Program-made: the position numbers and the translations under genes
NCBI RefSeq assembly: GCF_000687995.1
Contig: NZ_JIAC01000001.1
Span: 1,736,001-1,800,000, forward strand
Reading direction: 5' to 3'
From: Selenomonas ruminantium AC2024
GTDB lineage: Bacteria > Bacillota > Negativicutes > Selenomonadales > Selenomonadaceae
DNA length: 64,000 nt
The notes under the pieces: generated by a model
Database searches by the model: none
What the model saw: only the letters and a program-made list of their open reading frames with translations
What the model was told of the DNA's origin: nothing
Part shown: positions 7,287-15,634 of the stretch, one piece after another
Numbering within the stretch: position 1 is the first letter of the stretch
Layout of the letters: each line of letters begins with the position of its first letter

Positions 7287-7988
7287 ATGAAATTAGCTAA
7301 GTTATTTATGGCGCTATTGGTGTTGGCACTTTTTTGCTCGCCCGTAGCTTTGGCTGCAGAGGAACTGCCCGTGCTGTCGGTGGACGGGCAGGGCAGTGCA
7401 GCGGTGGTGCCTGACCAGGCGGTGCTGACTTTGGGGGTAACATCCCAGGCCCGCAGTGCCAATCAGGCGCAGGCAGAAAACGCCCAGAAATCCATGGCAA
7501 TTACGCAGGCCTTGAAGCAGATGGGCGTGGCTGGCGCTGATATCAAGAGTCAGCAGTATTCGTTTCATCCCAACTACAGCAATGCGGAAAAGCGCGGCCG
7601 GGAAATCAGCAGCTACACGGCCAGTCATTCCCTGCGGGTCAATATCCGTGACATTGCCAAAGCGGGCAGAATTATTGATGCGGCCTTGAATGCCGGAGCC
7701 AATGAAGTTAATTCCCTGCAGTTTTCTCTGAGCAATCAGAGTGCCGCCCGCAAGGAAGCATTAGGTGCTGCTATCGCCGATGCACGGAACAAGGCGGATA
7801 TCATCGCCCAGGGTCTTGGTCGTCATATCGTCGGCATCAAGAACGTCTCGGAGAGTACGGATTATATAGAAGCCCGTTCCTATGACAGAAATATGCTGTT
7901 GGCTTCCAAAGCCGCAGCTACGAATATTGAGCCGGGAACATTGGATTTTAATGCCCGGGTACATATTGAATATCTGTTGAGCAGATAA
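7287..7988 (+). CDS. Secreted SIMPL domain protein (DUF541)
   Basis: A 233-residue exported protein. A signal peptide covers about residues 1-23, ending 'SPVALAAEE'. The SIMPL/DUF541 domain fills the rest: 'LSVDGQGSAAVVPDQAVLTLGV' is the family's opening (here quoted across two strands), and 'IADARNKADIIAQGLGRHIVGI' lies in its second half. Homologues occur in the envelope of Gram-negative bacteria, and their function is poorly defined. The ATG at 7287 is chosen over an in-frame GTG at 7254 because GGGAGG lies at 7274-7279 and it gives a clean signal peptide. A strong terminator follows. Confidence 0.88.
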   Translation: MKLAKLFMALLVLALFCSPVALAAEELPVLSVDGQGSAAVVPDQAVLTLGVTSQARSANQAQAENAQKSMAITQALKQMGVAGADIKSQQYSFHPNYSNAEKRGREISSYTASHSLRVNIRDIAKAGRIIDAALNAGANEVNSLQFSLSNQSAARKEALGAAIADARNKADIIAQGLGRHIVGIKNVSESTDYIEARSYDRNMLLASKAAATNIEPGTLDFNARVHIEYLLSR

Positions 7989-7991
7989 GTA

Positions 7992-8035
7992 AAAGCCGTT
8001 AAGGTCACCAAGATGAACCTTAACGGCTTTTTTGA
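7992..8035 (+). terminator. Strong bidirectional terminator
   Basis: A perfect 14-bp stem (AAAGCCGTTAAGGT at 7992-8005 with its complement at 8017-8030) closes an 11-base loop and is followed by T6. A run of A precedes the stem, so it may also stop the converging minus-strand gene. Confidence 0.9.
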
Positions 8036-8043
8036 CATGTCAA
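8032..8043. repeat. Iterated palindrome TTGACATGTCAA
   Basis: A perfect 12-bp palindrome at the tail of the terminator, overlapping the stop codon of the minus-strand gene. It is one of nine TTGACnnGTCAA sites in the window (see findings). Confidence 0.8.
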
Positions 8044-8429
8044 ATATGCAGGTAATTCATGCACTTCATCGTGAGTTCTTTGGCATCATCATTTTTATGC
8101 TGGCCAAGGTAATTCAGCGTGCATACATATAGGAAGGAAGTGATGGGGACGAAGCGGCGTCCCTTGTGGAAGTTTCCCCAGAGCAGCAGTTTTTGATATA
8201 TTTTTTCTATATCATCATTAGTAATATTGTGCTTCTGCATGACGCGGCGCAGTTTATAATCGTGCTGGCAGTAGGCGTAGATTTCTTCCAGCAGTTCCTT
8301 ATTTTGCAGGTCATCCCGGTACTTTTCAATCAGGTGGCTGTTCATGTTGGAACGGCGCAGGCTATGGCGCATTTCCAGCAGGAAGATAATGGATAATATA
8401 GCTATCAGCAGAATAAAAAAGTATGACAT
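8040..8429 (-). CDS. Small membrane-anchored protein, unknown function
   Basis: A 129-residue protein with one N-terminal membrane helix ('FFILLIAILSIIFLLEM', about residues 4-20), then a soluble charged part. The soluble part contains 'LLEEIYAYCQHDYKLRRVMQKH', 'ITNDDIEKIYQKLLLWG' and 'GRRFVPITSFLYVCTLNYL'. No family is recognised. The frame is open further upstream, but the ATG with its first base at 8429 has GAGGTGAT just before it and gives a sensible membrane anchor. It is the only minus-strand gene between the SIMPL and 8620 genes and converges on the former. Confidence 0.75.
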   Translation of the reverse strand: MSYFFILLIAILSIIFLLEMRHSLRRSNMNSHLIEKYRDDLQNKELLEEIYAYCQHDYKLRRVMQKHNITNDDIEKIYQKLLLWGNFHKGRRFVPITSFLYVCTLNYLGQHKNDDAKELTMKCMNYLHI

Positions 8430-8493
8430 GGCTATCACCTCGTTAATTTCTCTATATGCTAGTTTAGCACAGCTCAGGGGAAAATACGAGGGT

Positions 8494-8522
8494 TTGACAA
8501 CACGAAAGAAAACTGTTATGAT
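8494..8522 (+). promoter_or_regulatory. Near-consensus sigma-70 promoter
   Basis: TTGACA at 8494-8499 and TATGAT at 8517-8522 are 17 bases apart. The promoter points at the small gene at 8620 and leaves a leader of about 90 bases. The leader can fold a CGTTTTC/GAAAACG hairpin around 8534-8555. Confidence 0.7.
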
Positions 8523-8619
8523 TACTGACATCTCGTTTTCTGTGGGAGGAAAACGGGTTGGGATAAAATATAATTTTTTTACTGTAAGGTTTTAGGGATT
8601 AGTAAGGAGAGTTTTAACA

Positions 8620-8880
8620 ATGAAAAATCTTGAATGGTGTGACCTGGCTGAGCGTTTCTATGCTTTTAAGACGGTAGCTGACCGTCTGGGCTTCTATGTA
8701 CCGGAAACTGCTGGTATGGAAGCAAGCCTTTACGAGTGCCGTCCCTTCGTGGCAGATGCTGAAGTAGCAGGCAAGATTCGCACGCTGAACGAAGGCAAGG
8801 CCCTGAACATCGATTTCAGCGAGCTGATGGGCGCTGAATCGCCGGTTTACGACGACAACGACGAGCTGGCTCACGCTTAA
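8620..8880 (+). CDS. Small hypothetical protein (86 aa)
   Basis: An 86-residue soluble, acidic protein with no recognised domain. The N-terminus 'MKNLEWCDLAERFYAFKTVADRLGF' is helical and aromatic, the middle has two Cys-containing or Tyr-rich turns ('ASLYECRPFVADAEVAG'), and the tail is Asp/Glu-rich. It is believable as a gene because of the strong promoter at 8494, the AAGGAG ribosome binding site at 8604-8609, codon use like that of its neighbours, and a hairpin-plus-T-run terminator shortly after the stop codon. It appears to be a single-gene unit. Confidence 0.75.
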   Translation: MKNLEWCDLAERFYAFKTVADRLGFYVPETAGMEASLYECRPFVADAEVAGKIRTLNEGKALNIDFSELMGAESPVYDDNDELAHA

Positions 8881-8911
8881 TTCATATTCATTTCGCTTCA
8901 CTATGGATAAG

Positions 8912-8953
8912 GGACGCAATGTGTGGTATAATTCATACGTTGCGTCCTTTTTT
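8912..8953 (+). terminator. Terminator hairpin with embedded TGGTATAAT
   Basis: GGACGCAA at 8912-8919 pairs with TTGCGTCC at 8940-8947, followed by T6. The 20-base loop contains TGTGGTATAAT, an extended -10 box at 8922-8932. The structure may therefore end the 8620 transcript while also carrying the promoter of the flippase gene. The terminator part is the surer of the two. Confidence 0.65.
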
Positions 8954-9017
8954 ATATTTAAGATAGGATAGCAGATTATTTGTGGCACGGCTGGGCTGTG
9001 CCTGTGATATATAGGCG

Positions 9018-10694
9018 GTGTTTCTCATTAGTAAGCAGGAAGTAACAACTGAAAATAAATCCAGCAAGGGAGAGTCCTTTCTGAAAGGAACCTTTATCCT
9101 GACGGTGGCGGGCTTTGTGGTCAAGGTCATCGGCTCCTTGAACTGGATTTTTGTTTCCCGAATCTTGGGCGGTGAAGGTATCGGTCTTTACCAGATGGCG
9201 TTTCCGATTTATTTCTTCGCCATGACGGTTTCCCAGGCCGGTGTGCCGGTGGCTATCTCCATCATCACGGCGGAGCGGGTGGCCTTAAAGGATATTTACG
9301 GGGCCAAGCGGGTGTTCCATATCTCTATGGCACTGATGCTCGTGACGGGCCTGTTCTTCTCTTTCATGACCTATTTTGCGGCGGACTGGCTCATTGACTG
9401 GCAGTTTGTCCGCGATGCCCGAGCGTATAAGTCCATTGTGGTGCTGGCACCGACGGTGTTCTTCGTGACCTTTTTGGCCAGCTCCCGCGGTTACTTGCAG
9501 GGCTGGCAGCGTATGACCCCGACGGCTGTTTCGCAGATTGTGGAGCAGATTTTCCGGGTTATCACCATGATTCTTTTGGCAGAACTCTTGCTGCCCTGGG
9601 GACTTGACTACGCGTCTGCCGGTGCATCCTTAGGTGCTTTGGCCGGTGCAGTGACTGGTCTTATGGTGCTCATATATTACCATTGGAAGCTGGACAAGGA
9701 TATTGAGCGGGATTACGGTTCCAATTTGCAGCCCTTGCCGGGAACGGAAGCGGAGTCTGCTTGGTCCATCATCAAGCGCATCTTCAAGCTGTCCCTGCCG
9801 GTATCGGCGGCCAGCATCATGCTGCCGGTGGTATCCAATCTGGACCTTATGATTGTGCCGCAGCGCTTGGAAGTGGCTGGCTACAGCGTCAATGAAGCTA
9901 CCGAGCTCTTCGGTTATCTGACTGGTATGGCGGTGCCCTTGGTCAATCTGTCCTGTATCATCACGGCTTCTATGGCCATGAGCATCGTGCCAGCCATTTC
10001 GGAGGCGCGGGCGCTTAAAGACATGAAGCGCGTATATAATCAGACGGCGGCTTCGGTGCGTATTTCGAACTTCGTCTGCTTCCCGGCTTTTGTCATCGTC
10101 TTTGTGCTGGCTACGCCGATTTCCGCCCTTATCTACAATGCGCCGGGCGCTGGCCCGGCGGTTATGATTTCGGCCGTGAGCATTATCCTCTTGGGCCTGC
10201 ATCAGGTGTCTACGGGCATCCTGCAGGGGCTTGGTCATCCGACCATCCCCATGGTCAATATGATTCTGGCGGCTGTGGCTAAGGTCGTTCTCAACTGGGA
10301 ACTTACGGCTATTCCCTGGCTGGGCATCATGGGTGCAGCCTGGGCAACGGCGGCGGATATGGGTGTTGCCGCCATCATCAATCTGATTTTCATCTATAAG
10401 TTTATCGGTTATCGCATGGAGATTCCTCAGCTCTTAAAGACCATCGTAGCAGCTGCAATCATGGCGGTAGCGGTCTACTTCTTCTATGATTTCACCATGG
10501 CCTGGTGGCAGATGGGAGCTATTTCCACCTTTGGCGCTGTGTTCTTCGGCTGTGCGGTCTACATTGCCGTAATGCTCATTATCGGCGGCCTTAAAGAGGA
10601 CGATTTGCAGCGCATGCCTATGATTGGCCGTGTGGGCATCAAGTTCCTGCGCAAGATTGGCGTGTTCAAGGCAGAGGAAAAACAGGAGGCGTAA
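9018..10694 (+). CDS. MOP-superfamily polysaccharide flippase (SpoVB/MurJ-like)
   Basis: A 558-residue integral membrane protein with about 14 helices, typical of the MOP (MVF/polysaccharide synthase) superfamily. The opening 'SFLKGTFILTVAGFVVKVIGS' and 'GGEGIGLYQMAFPIYF' match the SpoVB/YtgP branch, and 'LASSRGYLQGWQRMTPTAVSQIVEQI' is the usual central signature (quoted in part). The substrate is probably a lipid-linked cell-wall precursor, but it cannot be fixed from sequence. SpoVB-like proteins are common in non-sporulating Firmicutes. The GTG start at 9018 is uncertain since no clear ribosome binding site precedes it. The lipid kinase gene follows 3 bases after the stop. Confidence 0.88.
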   Translation: MFLISKQEVTTENKSSKGESFLKGTFILTVAGFVVKVIGSLNWIFVSRILGGEGIGLYQMAFPIYFFAMTVSQAGVPVAISIITAERVALKDIYGAKRVFHISMALMLVTGLFFSFMTYFAADWLIDWQFVRDARAYKSIVVLAPTVFFVTFLASSRGYLQGWQRMTPTAVSQIVEQIFRVITMILLAELLLPWGLDYASAGASLGALAGAVTGLMVLIYYHWKLDKDIERDYGSNLQPLPGTEAESAWSIIKRIFKLSLPVSAASIMLPVVSNLDLMIVPQRLEVAGYSVNEATELFGYLTGMAVPLVNLSCIITASMAMSIVPAISEARALKDMKRVYNQTAASVRISNFVCFPAFVIVFVLATPISALIYNAPGAGPAVMISAVSIILLGLHQVSTGILQGLGHPTIPMVNMILAAVAKVVLNWELTAIPWLGIMGAAWATAADMGVAAIINLIFIYKFIGYRMEIPQLLKTIVAAAIMAVAVYFFYDFTMAWWQMGAISTFGAVFFGCAVYIAVMLIIGGLKEDDLQRMPMIGRVGIKFLRKIGVFKAEEKQEA

Positions 10695-10697
10695 ACA

Positions 10698-11576
10698 TTG
10701 CAAAAGCTGGTGCTGTTTTATAACCCGGTTTCCGGGCATGCAGCTTTCAAGAATAAACTGGACTGGATTGTGGAAGCCTTTCAGCGGCGGGGCATCCTGC
10801 TCTTGCTCTATCGCACAAAGCGGGAAGGCAATGAAGATTTTGTGGAATTCCTGCGGGAAGTAAAACCTGAAGGGGTACTGGCTGCAGGCGGCGATGGCAC
10901 CGTGCATGAATGTGTCAACCTGCTGGTGAAAAACAACATTGACCTGCCTATGGGCATTATCGGCAGCGGTACCTCCAACGATTTTGCCACCTATCTGCAA
11001 ATCAATGAGGATATGGAAGCCTACTTTGATAAGATTGCCGCAGGCTCCTGCCACCGCATGGATGTGGGCAAGGTCGGGGACAAGTACTTTATCAACGTAG
11101 CCAGCGCCGGCATGATGACCTCCATTGCTCATGAAGTGGACAGACGCCTCAAGAATGCTTTGGGCAAGATGGCCTATTATCTTAAGGGGATTGGCGAAAT
11201 TCCCAAGTTCCGGGCTGTGCCCCTGACCATTACCGCGGATGGCGAAAAGCATGAGCTTGAAGCCTTCCTCTTTGTCGTCATTAACAGCGGCGTGGTAGGA
11301 AGTATGAAAAACGTGGCCGAGAAGCTCGCGGTGGATGATGGCAAGCTGGACCTGCTGGCCATTAAGAAATGCGGCGTGCATAAACTCATGGCCGTTACAG
11401 CGGATTTGGTGGCCGGTAAGCCCGTGTCGGAAAAGGACTGCGTTCTGCACCTGCAGGCCCGGAATTTCCAGATTGAAACAACGGGCGAACTCCAGAGCGA
11501 TTTGGATGGAGAAGTGGGGCCCATGCTGCCTTTGCATATTGAAACCATTCCTAAGGCTATTGCGATTTATTGCTAA
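10698..11576 (+). CDS. Diacylglycerol kinase family lipid kinase (YegS/DagK-like)
   Basis: A 292-residue member of the DagK/YegS/sphingosine kinase family, which phosphorylates lipid alcohols at the membrane face. The ATP-site motif 'AAGGDGTVHECVN' is near residues 62-75, with 'LPMGIIGSGTSNDFA' next and a conserved C-terminal 'GELQSDLDGEVG'. The TTG start has AGGAGG 8 bases before it, contributed by the end of the flippase gene. The two genes are almost certainly co-transcribed. The exact lipid substrate (diacylglycerol or undecaprenol) is not determined by these motifs. Confidence 0.9.
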   Translation: MQKLVLFYNPVSGHAAFKNKLDWIVEAFQRRGILLLLYRTKREGNEDFVEFLREVKPEGVLAAGGDGTVHECVNLLVKNNIDLPMGIIGSGTSNDFATYLQINEDMEAYFDKIAAGSCHRMDVGKVGDKYFINVASAGMMTSIAHEVDRRLKNALGKMAYYLKGIGEIPKFRAVPLTITADGEKHELEAFLFVVINSGVVGSMKNVAEKLAVDDGKLDLLAIKKCGVHKLMAVTADLVAGKPVSEKDCVLHLQARNFQIETTGELQSDLDGEVGPMLPLHIETIPKAIAIYC

Positions 11577-11683
11577 GATTGCGGGAAAACGCGATTAACC
11601 ACTAGCGGAACGGCTAAAAATGGTGTACAATAAGAAAGGTGCGATTTTTCGCGAAATTTTATATGGGTGGAGGGAAACAATCC

Positions 11684-12250
11684 ATGAAAAAAATTGTTCA
11701 AATGTTGCTCGTTGTCTGCATGGTTGTGCTCAGTGCTCAGGTAGCCTTTGCAAATGCTGACAAGGTAACTATGCAGGAAGGTGCTGATATTACCTCGGTA
11801 AAACGCATTGCAGTGGCTGCACCGCTGTATGCGCCGGTGGACGAAAAGGCTCCCAACAAGGAAATGCTGACGCAGATTGTGTCGGATGCCAGCCGGGTAT
11901 CCCGCAGCTATGTAATTTCCTATGATGCTGTAGCTGAAGGGATTAAGACGGCTACCAATGTAGACATCAAAGCTCTTGACCGCCGTCAGGCTGCTAAGAC
12001 TTATAAGGAAAACGTGGCTAACTATGCCGATGCATATGTTGTGCTGACGGTGGCTAACAACAGCCGCACGACCTTCTTCTTTGATGTATTCAAAGCTGGC
12101 AGCAACGAACTTCTCTATACCTATGAGATTATTGCCAACAAGGGTGAACCCGATTCGGTGGCAACGTTCAACAACCTCGCAGAACAGTTCTACAAACACT
12201 TTGACCGTTCTGCTGATGAACAGCTCAAAAACAAAAACAAAAAGAAATAA
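11684..12250 (+). CDS. Secreted protein of unknown function
   Basis: A 188-residue exported protein. A signal peptide spans about residues 1-22 ('VVLSAQVAFANA' cleavage region). The mature part begins with a conserved-looking 'ITSVKRIAVAAPLYAPVDE', reminiscent of envelope proteins that bind in the periplasm, and ends in a Lys/Asn tail. No family is named with confidence. The frame opens at 11639, but the ATG at 11684 has GGAGGGA at 11669-11675 and starts the signal peptide. A possible promoter (GGTGTACAAT) lies near 11620-11630. It is followed by a strong terminator. Confidence 0.75.
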   Translation: MKKIVQMLLVVCMVVLSAQVAFANADKVTMQEGADITSVKRIAVAAPLYAPVDEKAPNKEMLTQIVSDASRVSRSYVISYDAVAEGIKTATNVDIKALDRRQAAKTYKENVANYADAYVVLTVANNSRTTFFFDVFKAGSNELLYTYEIIANKGEPDSVATFNNLAEQFYKHFDRSADEQLKNKNKKK

Positions 12251-12254
12251 AATA

Positions 12255-12297
12255 AAGGAGACAGGCTCCCTGTGAAAGGGGGTCCTGTCTCCTTTTT
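12255..12297 (+). terminator. Terminator between converging genes
   Basis: GGAGACAGG at 12257-12265 pairs perfectly with CCTGTCTCC at 12284-12292 and is followed by T5. The A-rich upstream flank allows it to act for the minus-strand transglycosylase gene as well. Confidence 0.88.
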
Positions 12298-12314
12298 CTT
12301 ATGCGAAAAGCAGT

Positions 12315-13157
12315 TTATTGGGCAGGTTTTGCCAGATAGATGGGCTTGATTTTGGCTGACTCGGCGGTGGCTTCGTCAATATAACCATAACGCACCATGG
12401 CATCAATCACCACAAATTGCCGCTTCTTGGCCAGCATAAAGTCTACATAAGGTGAATAAAGAGAGGGTGCGTTGGGCGTGCCGGCCAGCATGGCAGCTTC
12501 CGGCAGTTTCAGCTCGCTGGGCTTCTTGTCAAAATACCCTCGGGCAGCGGGGCCGATGCCGTAGTAGTTGGAACCATAGTAAATGGTGTTGAGGTAGAGC
12601 TCCAAAATCTCGCTCTTGCTGTAGTTGGCTTCCATATCCAATGAGAGCAAAAGTTCTTCTGCTTTGCGGCCGAAGGATTGCTCATGGGAGAGAAAGAGGT
12701 TCTTGACCAGCTGCTGGGTGATGGTGCTGGCTCCTTCGGTGACTTCACCGTATTGGAGATTGACGAGGGTGGCTCGCATGATGCCCTGCACATCAAAACC
12801 GTAGTGACTGTAAAAGCGGTTGTCTTCCACGGCGATGATGGCGTTCTGCATATCCTCGGGAATATCCCGGAGCTTTACATAATGTTCCTTGTCGATACGG
12901 GCATCTACTGCACGCTTGAGGAAAAGGATGCGGCTGAGCCGGTCGATGGTCGATATTTCCTTGGGGCTGTCATCTTGCTGATTGGCAGGCTGAATGGCTT
13001 CGAGCTTTGGCAGAAACTCACCGACATTCTGCCAGGTGCGGGGCGAAAAGAAAGAAGTGCCGCCCGCCAGAAAGAAGGCGATAAAGAAGACCAGGCCTAG
13101 AAAGAAGATGAAGCGGAATAATTTTCTGTAAATTCGTCGTTTTTTATGTTTTTTCAT
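12315..13157 (-). CDS. mtgA: Monofunctional peptidoglycan glycosyltransferase (GT51)
   Basis: Polymerises lipid II into glycan strands at the outer face of the inner membrane. The 280-residue protein has a basic N-terminus ('MKKHKKRRIYRK'), one membrane helix (about 16-38) and a single GT51 domain. The domain has 'AVEDNRFYSHYGFD' with the catalytic Glu, 'GASTITQQLVKNLFL', 'KAEELLLSLDME' and 'ELYLNTIYYG'. No transpeptidase domain follows, so it is monofunctional. The start at 13157 is supported by AAGGAGCC; an upstream in-frame ATG is not. It is divergent from argC, with about 185 bases of shared regulatory DNA. The gene symbol follows the standard name for this family. Confidence 0.88.
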   Translation of the reverse strand: MKKHKKRRIYRKLFRFIFFLGLVFFIAFFLAGGTSFFSPRTWQNVGEFLPKLEAIQPANQQDDSPKEISTIDRLSRILFLKRAVDARIDKEHYVKLRDIPEDMQNAIIAVEDNRFYSHYGFDVQGIMRATLVNLQYGEVTEGASTITQQLVKNLFLSHEQSFGRKAEELLLSLDMEANYSKSEILELYLNTIYYGSNYYGIGPAARGYFDKKPSELKLPEAAMLAGTPNAPSLYSPYVDFMLAKKRQFVVIDAMVRYGYIDEATAESAKIKPIYLAKPAQ

Positions 13158-13215
13158 AATAGGCTCCTTAAATAATAGCTTATTCAATTATATCATGTTT
13201 TTTTATGAATAGGGG

Positions 13216-13245
13216 TTGCAATTTTATGCAACATAGATGTATAAT
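13216..13245 (+). promoter_or_regulatory. Promoter of the arg operon
   Basis: TTGCAA at 13216-13221 and a perfect TATAAT at 13240-13245 are 18 bases apart. Transcription would start near 13252, giving a leader of about 90 bases that contains both palindromes at 13271 and 13306. Confidence 0.65.
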
Positions 13246-13270
13246 TATAAACATAGTTTACAGAGTACAG

Positions 13271-13317
13271 TTGACATGTCAAATCTGACGGACGATAAAT
13301 CCATTTTGACAAGTCAA
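13271..13317. promoter_or_regulatory. Paired TTGACnnGTCAA palindromes in argC leader
   Basis: TTGACATGTCAA at 13271-13282 and TTGACAAGTCAA at 13306-13317 have centres 35 bp apart. Both lie downstream of the promoter and upstream of the argC ribosome binding site. They do not resemble ArgR boxes. They could be operator sites, or merely two copies of the palindrome that recurs elsewhere in the window. Confidence 0.5.
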
Positions 13318-13341
13318 ATTGATACTAGAGGAGGAATCCCC

Positions 13342-14376
13342 ATGAAGGTCAGCGTTATCGGTGCTACCGGTTATGCCGGAGCCGAACTTCTGCGGCTGCT
13401 CTATCAGCATCCGCAGGCGGAAGTGGTACACATCACTTCGGAGAGTCATACGGGCGAAAAAATTGCCAGCCTTTATCCGCATTTGCGGGGGCTTTACGAT
13501 ATGGAGCTGGAGTCCATGAAGGACATCGAGCGCATTGGCCGGGACAGTGATTTTGTCTTTATCGGTCTGCCGCATGGTCATGCCATGGAAGTGGGTCGGG
13601 CACTTGCGGGGATGCCGGTGCGTATTATCGACTTGGGCGCGGATTATCGCTTCGCGGATACGGAAGTGTACGAAGCCTGGTATCATGTTCCGCATACCCA
13701 TCAGGAAGCAGAACGTGTTTACGGCCTGGCTGAACTTTATCGGGAGCAGATAAAAAATGCTAAGATTATCGGCAATGCCGGCTGCTTTACCACTGCCAGC
13801 ATCTTAGCGCTCGCGCCGCTTGCCAAACAGCACCTCATCGATGTGAATACGATTATCGTCGATGCCAAATCCGGTGTATCAGGAGCCGGGCGCGGTGCTA
13901 AGCAGGCCAATCATTTCCCGGAGCTCTACGATAACTTCCGAGCTTACAATGTGGCCAAGCACCGACATACGCCGGAGATTGAGCAGGCACTGGCCGACAT
14001 TTCGGGGGAAAAGGTTCTGTTGAACTTCACGCCGCATCTCGTGCCGATGTCGCGCGGAATTCTTTCTACATGCTACGCCAACCTTAAAGAGGGTGTAACT
14101 GCGGATTTGGTCAGCGCCGCTTTTGCAAAGCTCTACGGCAAGGAATACTTTATCCGCTTATTGGGCGAAGGGGCCTATCCGTCCACCAAGGAAGTGCGCG
14201 GCTCCAACTTCTGTGATATTGCCTGGCATGTGGATGAACGCACAGGCCGCGTGATTGTGCTCTCAGCCATTGACAATCTTGTAAAGGGCGCTGCCGGGCA
14301 GGCGGTACAGAATTTCAATATCGCCTGCGGTTTTGAAGAACGTATGGGACTTGATTTCGTTCCCCTTTATCCCTGA
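13342..14376 (+). CDS. argC: N-acetyl-gamma-glutamyl-phosphate reductase
   Basis: NADPH-dependent third step of arginine synthesis. The 344-residue protein has the Rossmann start 'KVSVIGATGYAGAELLRLL', the catalytic Cys in 'GNAGCFTTASILAL' (near residue 150), and 'AKSGVSGAGRGAK' and 'PHLVPMSRGIL' of the substrate domain. An in-frame start exists upstream at 13237, but it would include the promoter and palindromes; the ATG at 13342 has GAGGAGG before it and matches the family start. It is the first gene of argCJBDFGH, all in one direction with short gaps. Confidence 0.97.
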   Translation: MKVSVIGATGYAGAELLRLLYQHPQAEVVHITSESHTGEKIASLYPHLRGLYDMELESMKDIERIGRDSDFVFIGLPHGHAMEVGRALAGMPVRIIDLGADYRFADTEVYEAWYHVPHTHQEAERVYGLAELYREQIKNAKIIGNAGCFTTASILALAPLAKQHLIDVNTIIVDAKSGVSGAGRGAKQANHFPELYDNFRAYNVAKHRHTPEIEQALADISGEKVLLNFTPHLVPMSRGILSTCYANLKEGVTADLVSAAFAKLYGKEYFIRLLGEGAYPSTKEVRGSNFCDIAWHVDERTGRVIVLSAIDNLVKGAAGQAVQNFNIACGFEERMGLDFVPLYP

Positions 14377-14410
14377 TAAAAATGGAAAACAACTCTGAGG
14401 AGGAAGATAT

Positions 14411-15622
14411 ATGTTTAGTGATGCACATAAAAAAGCCGGGGTTACTTACCCGCAGGGCTTTCAGGCTGCCGGTGTAAAGGCCGGTATAAAGAAAAGCGGC
14501 AATCTTGATGTTGCCGTAATCTATACGGAACAGGAAGCGGCCGTAGCTGGTACGTTTACGCAGAATGCGGTAGCTTCGGCGCCGGTACGCGCCTCCAAGA
14601 AGGTCGTAGCTACGGGCATGGCACATGCCATCACGGCTAATGCCGGCTGCGCTAATGCCTGCACGGGTGAGCAGGGCGAAAAAGATGCTGCGGCCATGCA
14701 GGATATCACGGCAACGGCCCTGGGCTGTAAGGCGGATGATGTAGTTGTGGCATCCACCGGCGTCATCGGTGTGAACCTGCCGATGGACAAGATGGAAACG
14801 GGCATTAAGCAGGCGGTTAAAGAACTGTCCACCGAAGGCAGTGAAAACGCCGGCAAGGCCATCATTACCACGGATACCTATTCCAAGTCCTGCGCTACGG
14901 AAATTACGCTCGGCGGTAAGGAAGTACGCTTCGGTGCTATCGCCAAGGGTTCGGGCATGATTCAGCCCAATATGGCCACCATGCTCTGCTTTATCACGAC
15001 GGATGCGGCCATTGACAGCAGACTCTTGCAGAAGGCACTGTCGGAAATCGTCGAAGTTTCCTTCAATATGATTTCCATTGACGGCGATATGAGTACCAAC
15101 GATATGGTGATTGTCCTGGCTAATGGTGCCGCAGGCAATGCGAAAATCACCGAGGAAAATGAGGATTACAAGCTCTTTAAGGCCACGCTGCAGAATATCT
15201 GCCAGGAGCTGTCCAAGAAGATTGCGGCTGATGGTGAAGGGGCAACCAAGTTCCTGACCATTTCTGTGACGGGGGCGAGAAACTTTGCCGAAGCCAAGAC
15301 CATTGGCATGAGTGTTGCCAAGAGCCCGCTTGTAAAGACGGCGTTTTTCGGTGAAGACCCCAACTGGGGCCGCGTCATCTGCGCTGTGGGGTATGCCGGT
15401 GTACCGATGGACCCGAATAAGACTGTCGTGAAGTTCGGCGGTATTCCCGTTTATGCCAATGGCGTAGGTGCGGATTATGATGAAGCAGAACTGCGGAAGG
15501 TCATGGAGGCCCATGATATCGTTATCGGCATTGATATGGGTGAAGGCGATGCCAAAGCCGATATTTGGAGCTGTGACTTCTCCTATGAATATGTGAAGAT
15601 TAATGGGGAATACCACACCTAA
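14411..15622 (+). CDS. argJ: Bifunctional ornithine acetyltransferase / N-acetylglutamate synthase
   Basis: ArgJ recycles the acetyl group between N-acetylornithine and glutamate, and can also make N-acetylglutamate from acetyl-CoA. The 403-residue precursor carries the self-cleavage motif 'GSGMIQPNMATMLCF' near residue 180-193, where the Thr after Ala becomes the N-terminal nucleophile of the beta chain. N-terminal 'GVKAGIKKSGNLDVAVIY' and C-terminal 'EDPNWGRVICAVGYAGV' match the family. GAGGAGG precedes the ATG. No separate argA or argE is needed with this enzyme, consistent with the operon content. Confidence 0.97.
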   Translation: MFSDAHKKAGVTYPQGFQAAGVKAGIKKSGNLDVAVIYTEQEAAVAGTFTQNAVASAPVRASKKVVATGMAHAITANAGCANACTGEQGEKDAAAMQDITATALGCKADDVVVASTGVIGVNLPMDKMETGIKQAVKELSTEGSENAGKAIITTDTYSKSCATEITLGGKEVRFGAIAKGSGMIQPNMATMLCFITTDAAIDSRLLQKALSEIVEVSFNMISIDGDMSTNDMVIVLANGAAGNAKITEENEDYKLFKATLQNICQELSKKIAADGEGATKFLTISVTGARNFAEAKTIGMSVAKSPLVKTAFFGEDPNWGRVICAVGYAGVPMDPNKTVVKFGGIPVYANGVGADYDEAELRKVMEAHDIVIGIDMGEGDAKADIWSCDFSYEYVKINGEYHT

Positions 15623-15634
15623 GGAGGCAGGCTG

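Noticed and set aside
13271-13317. Arg leader palindromes as ArgR boxes
   Set aside because: ArgR boxes are AT-rich with TGAAT-type half-sites; TTGAC half-sites with a 2-base centre do not match, and the same motif occurs at unrelated genes.
14315-15616. 433-codon minus-strand open frame opposite argJ
   Set aside because: Antisense shadow; argJ has all family motifs and no ribosome binding site supports the reverse frame.
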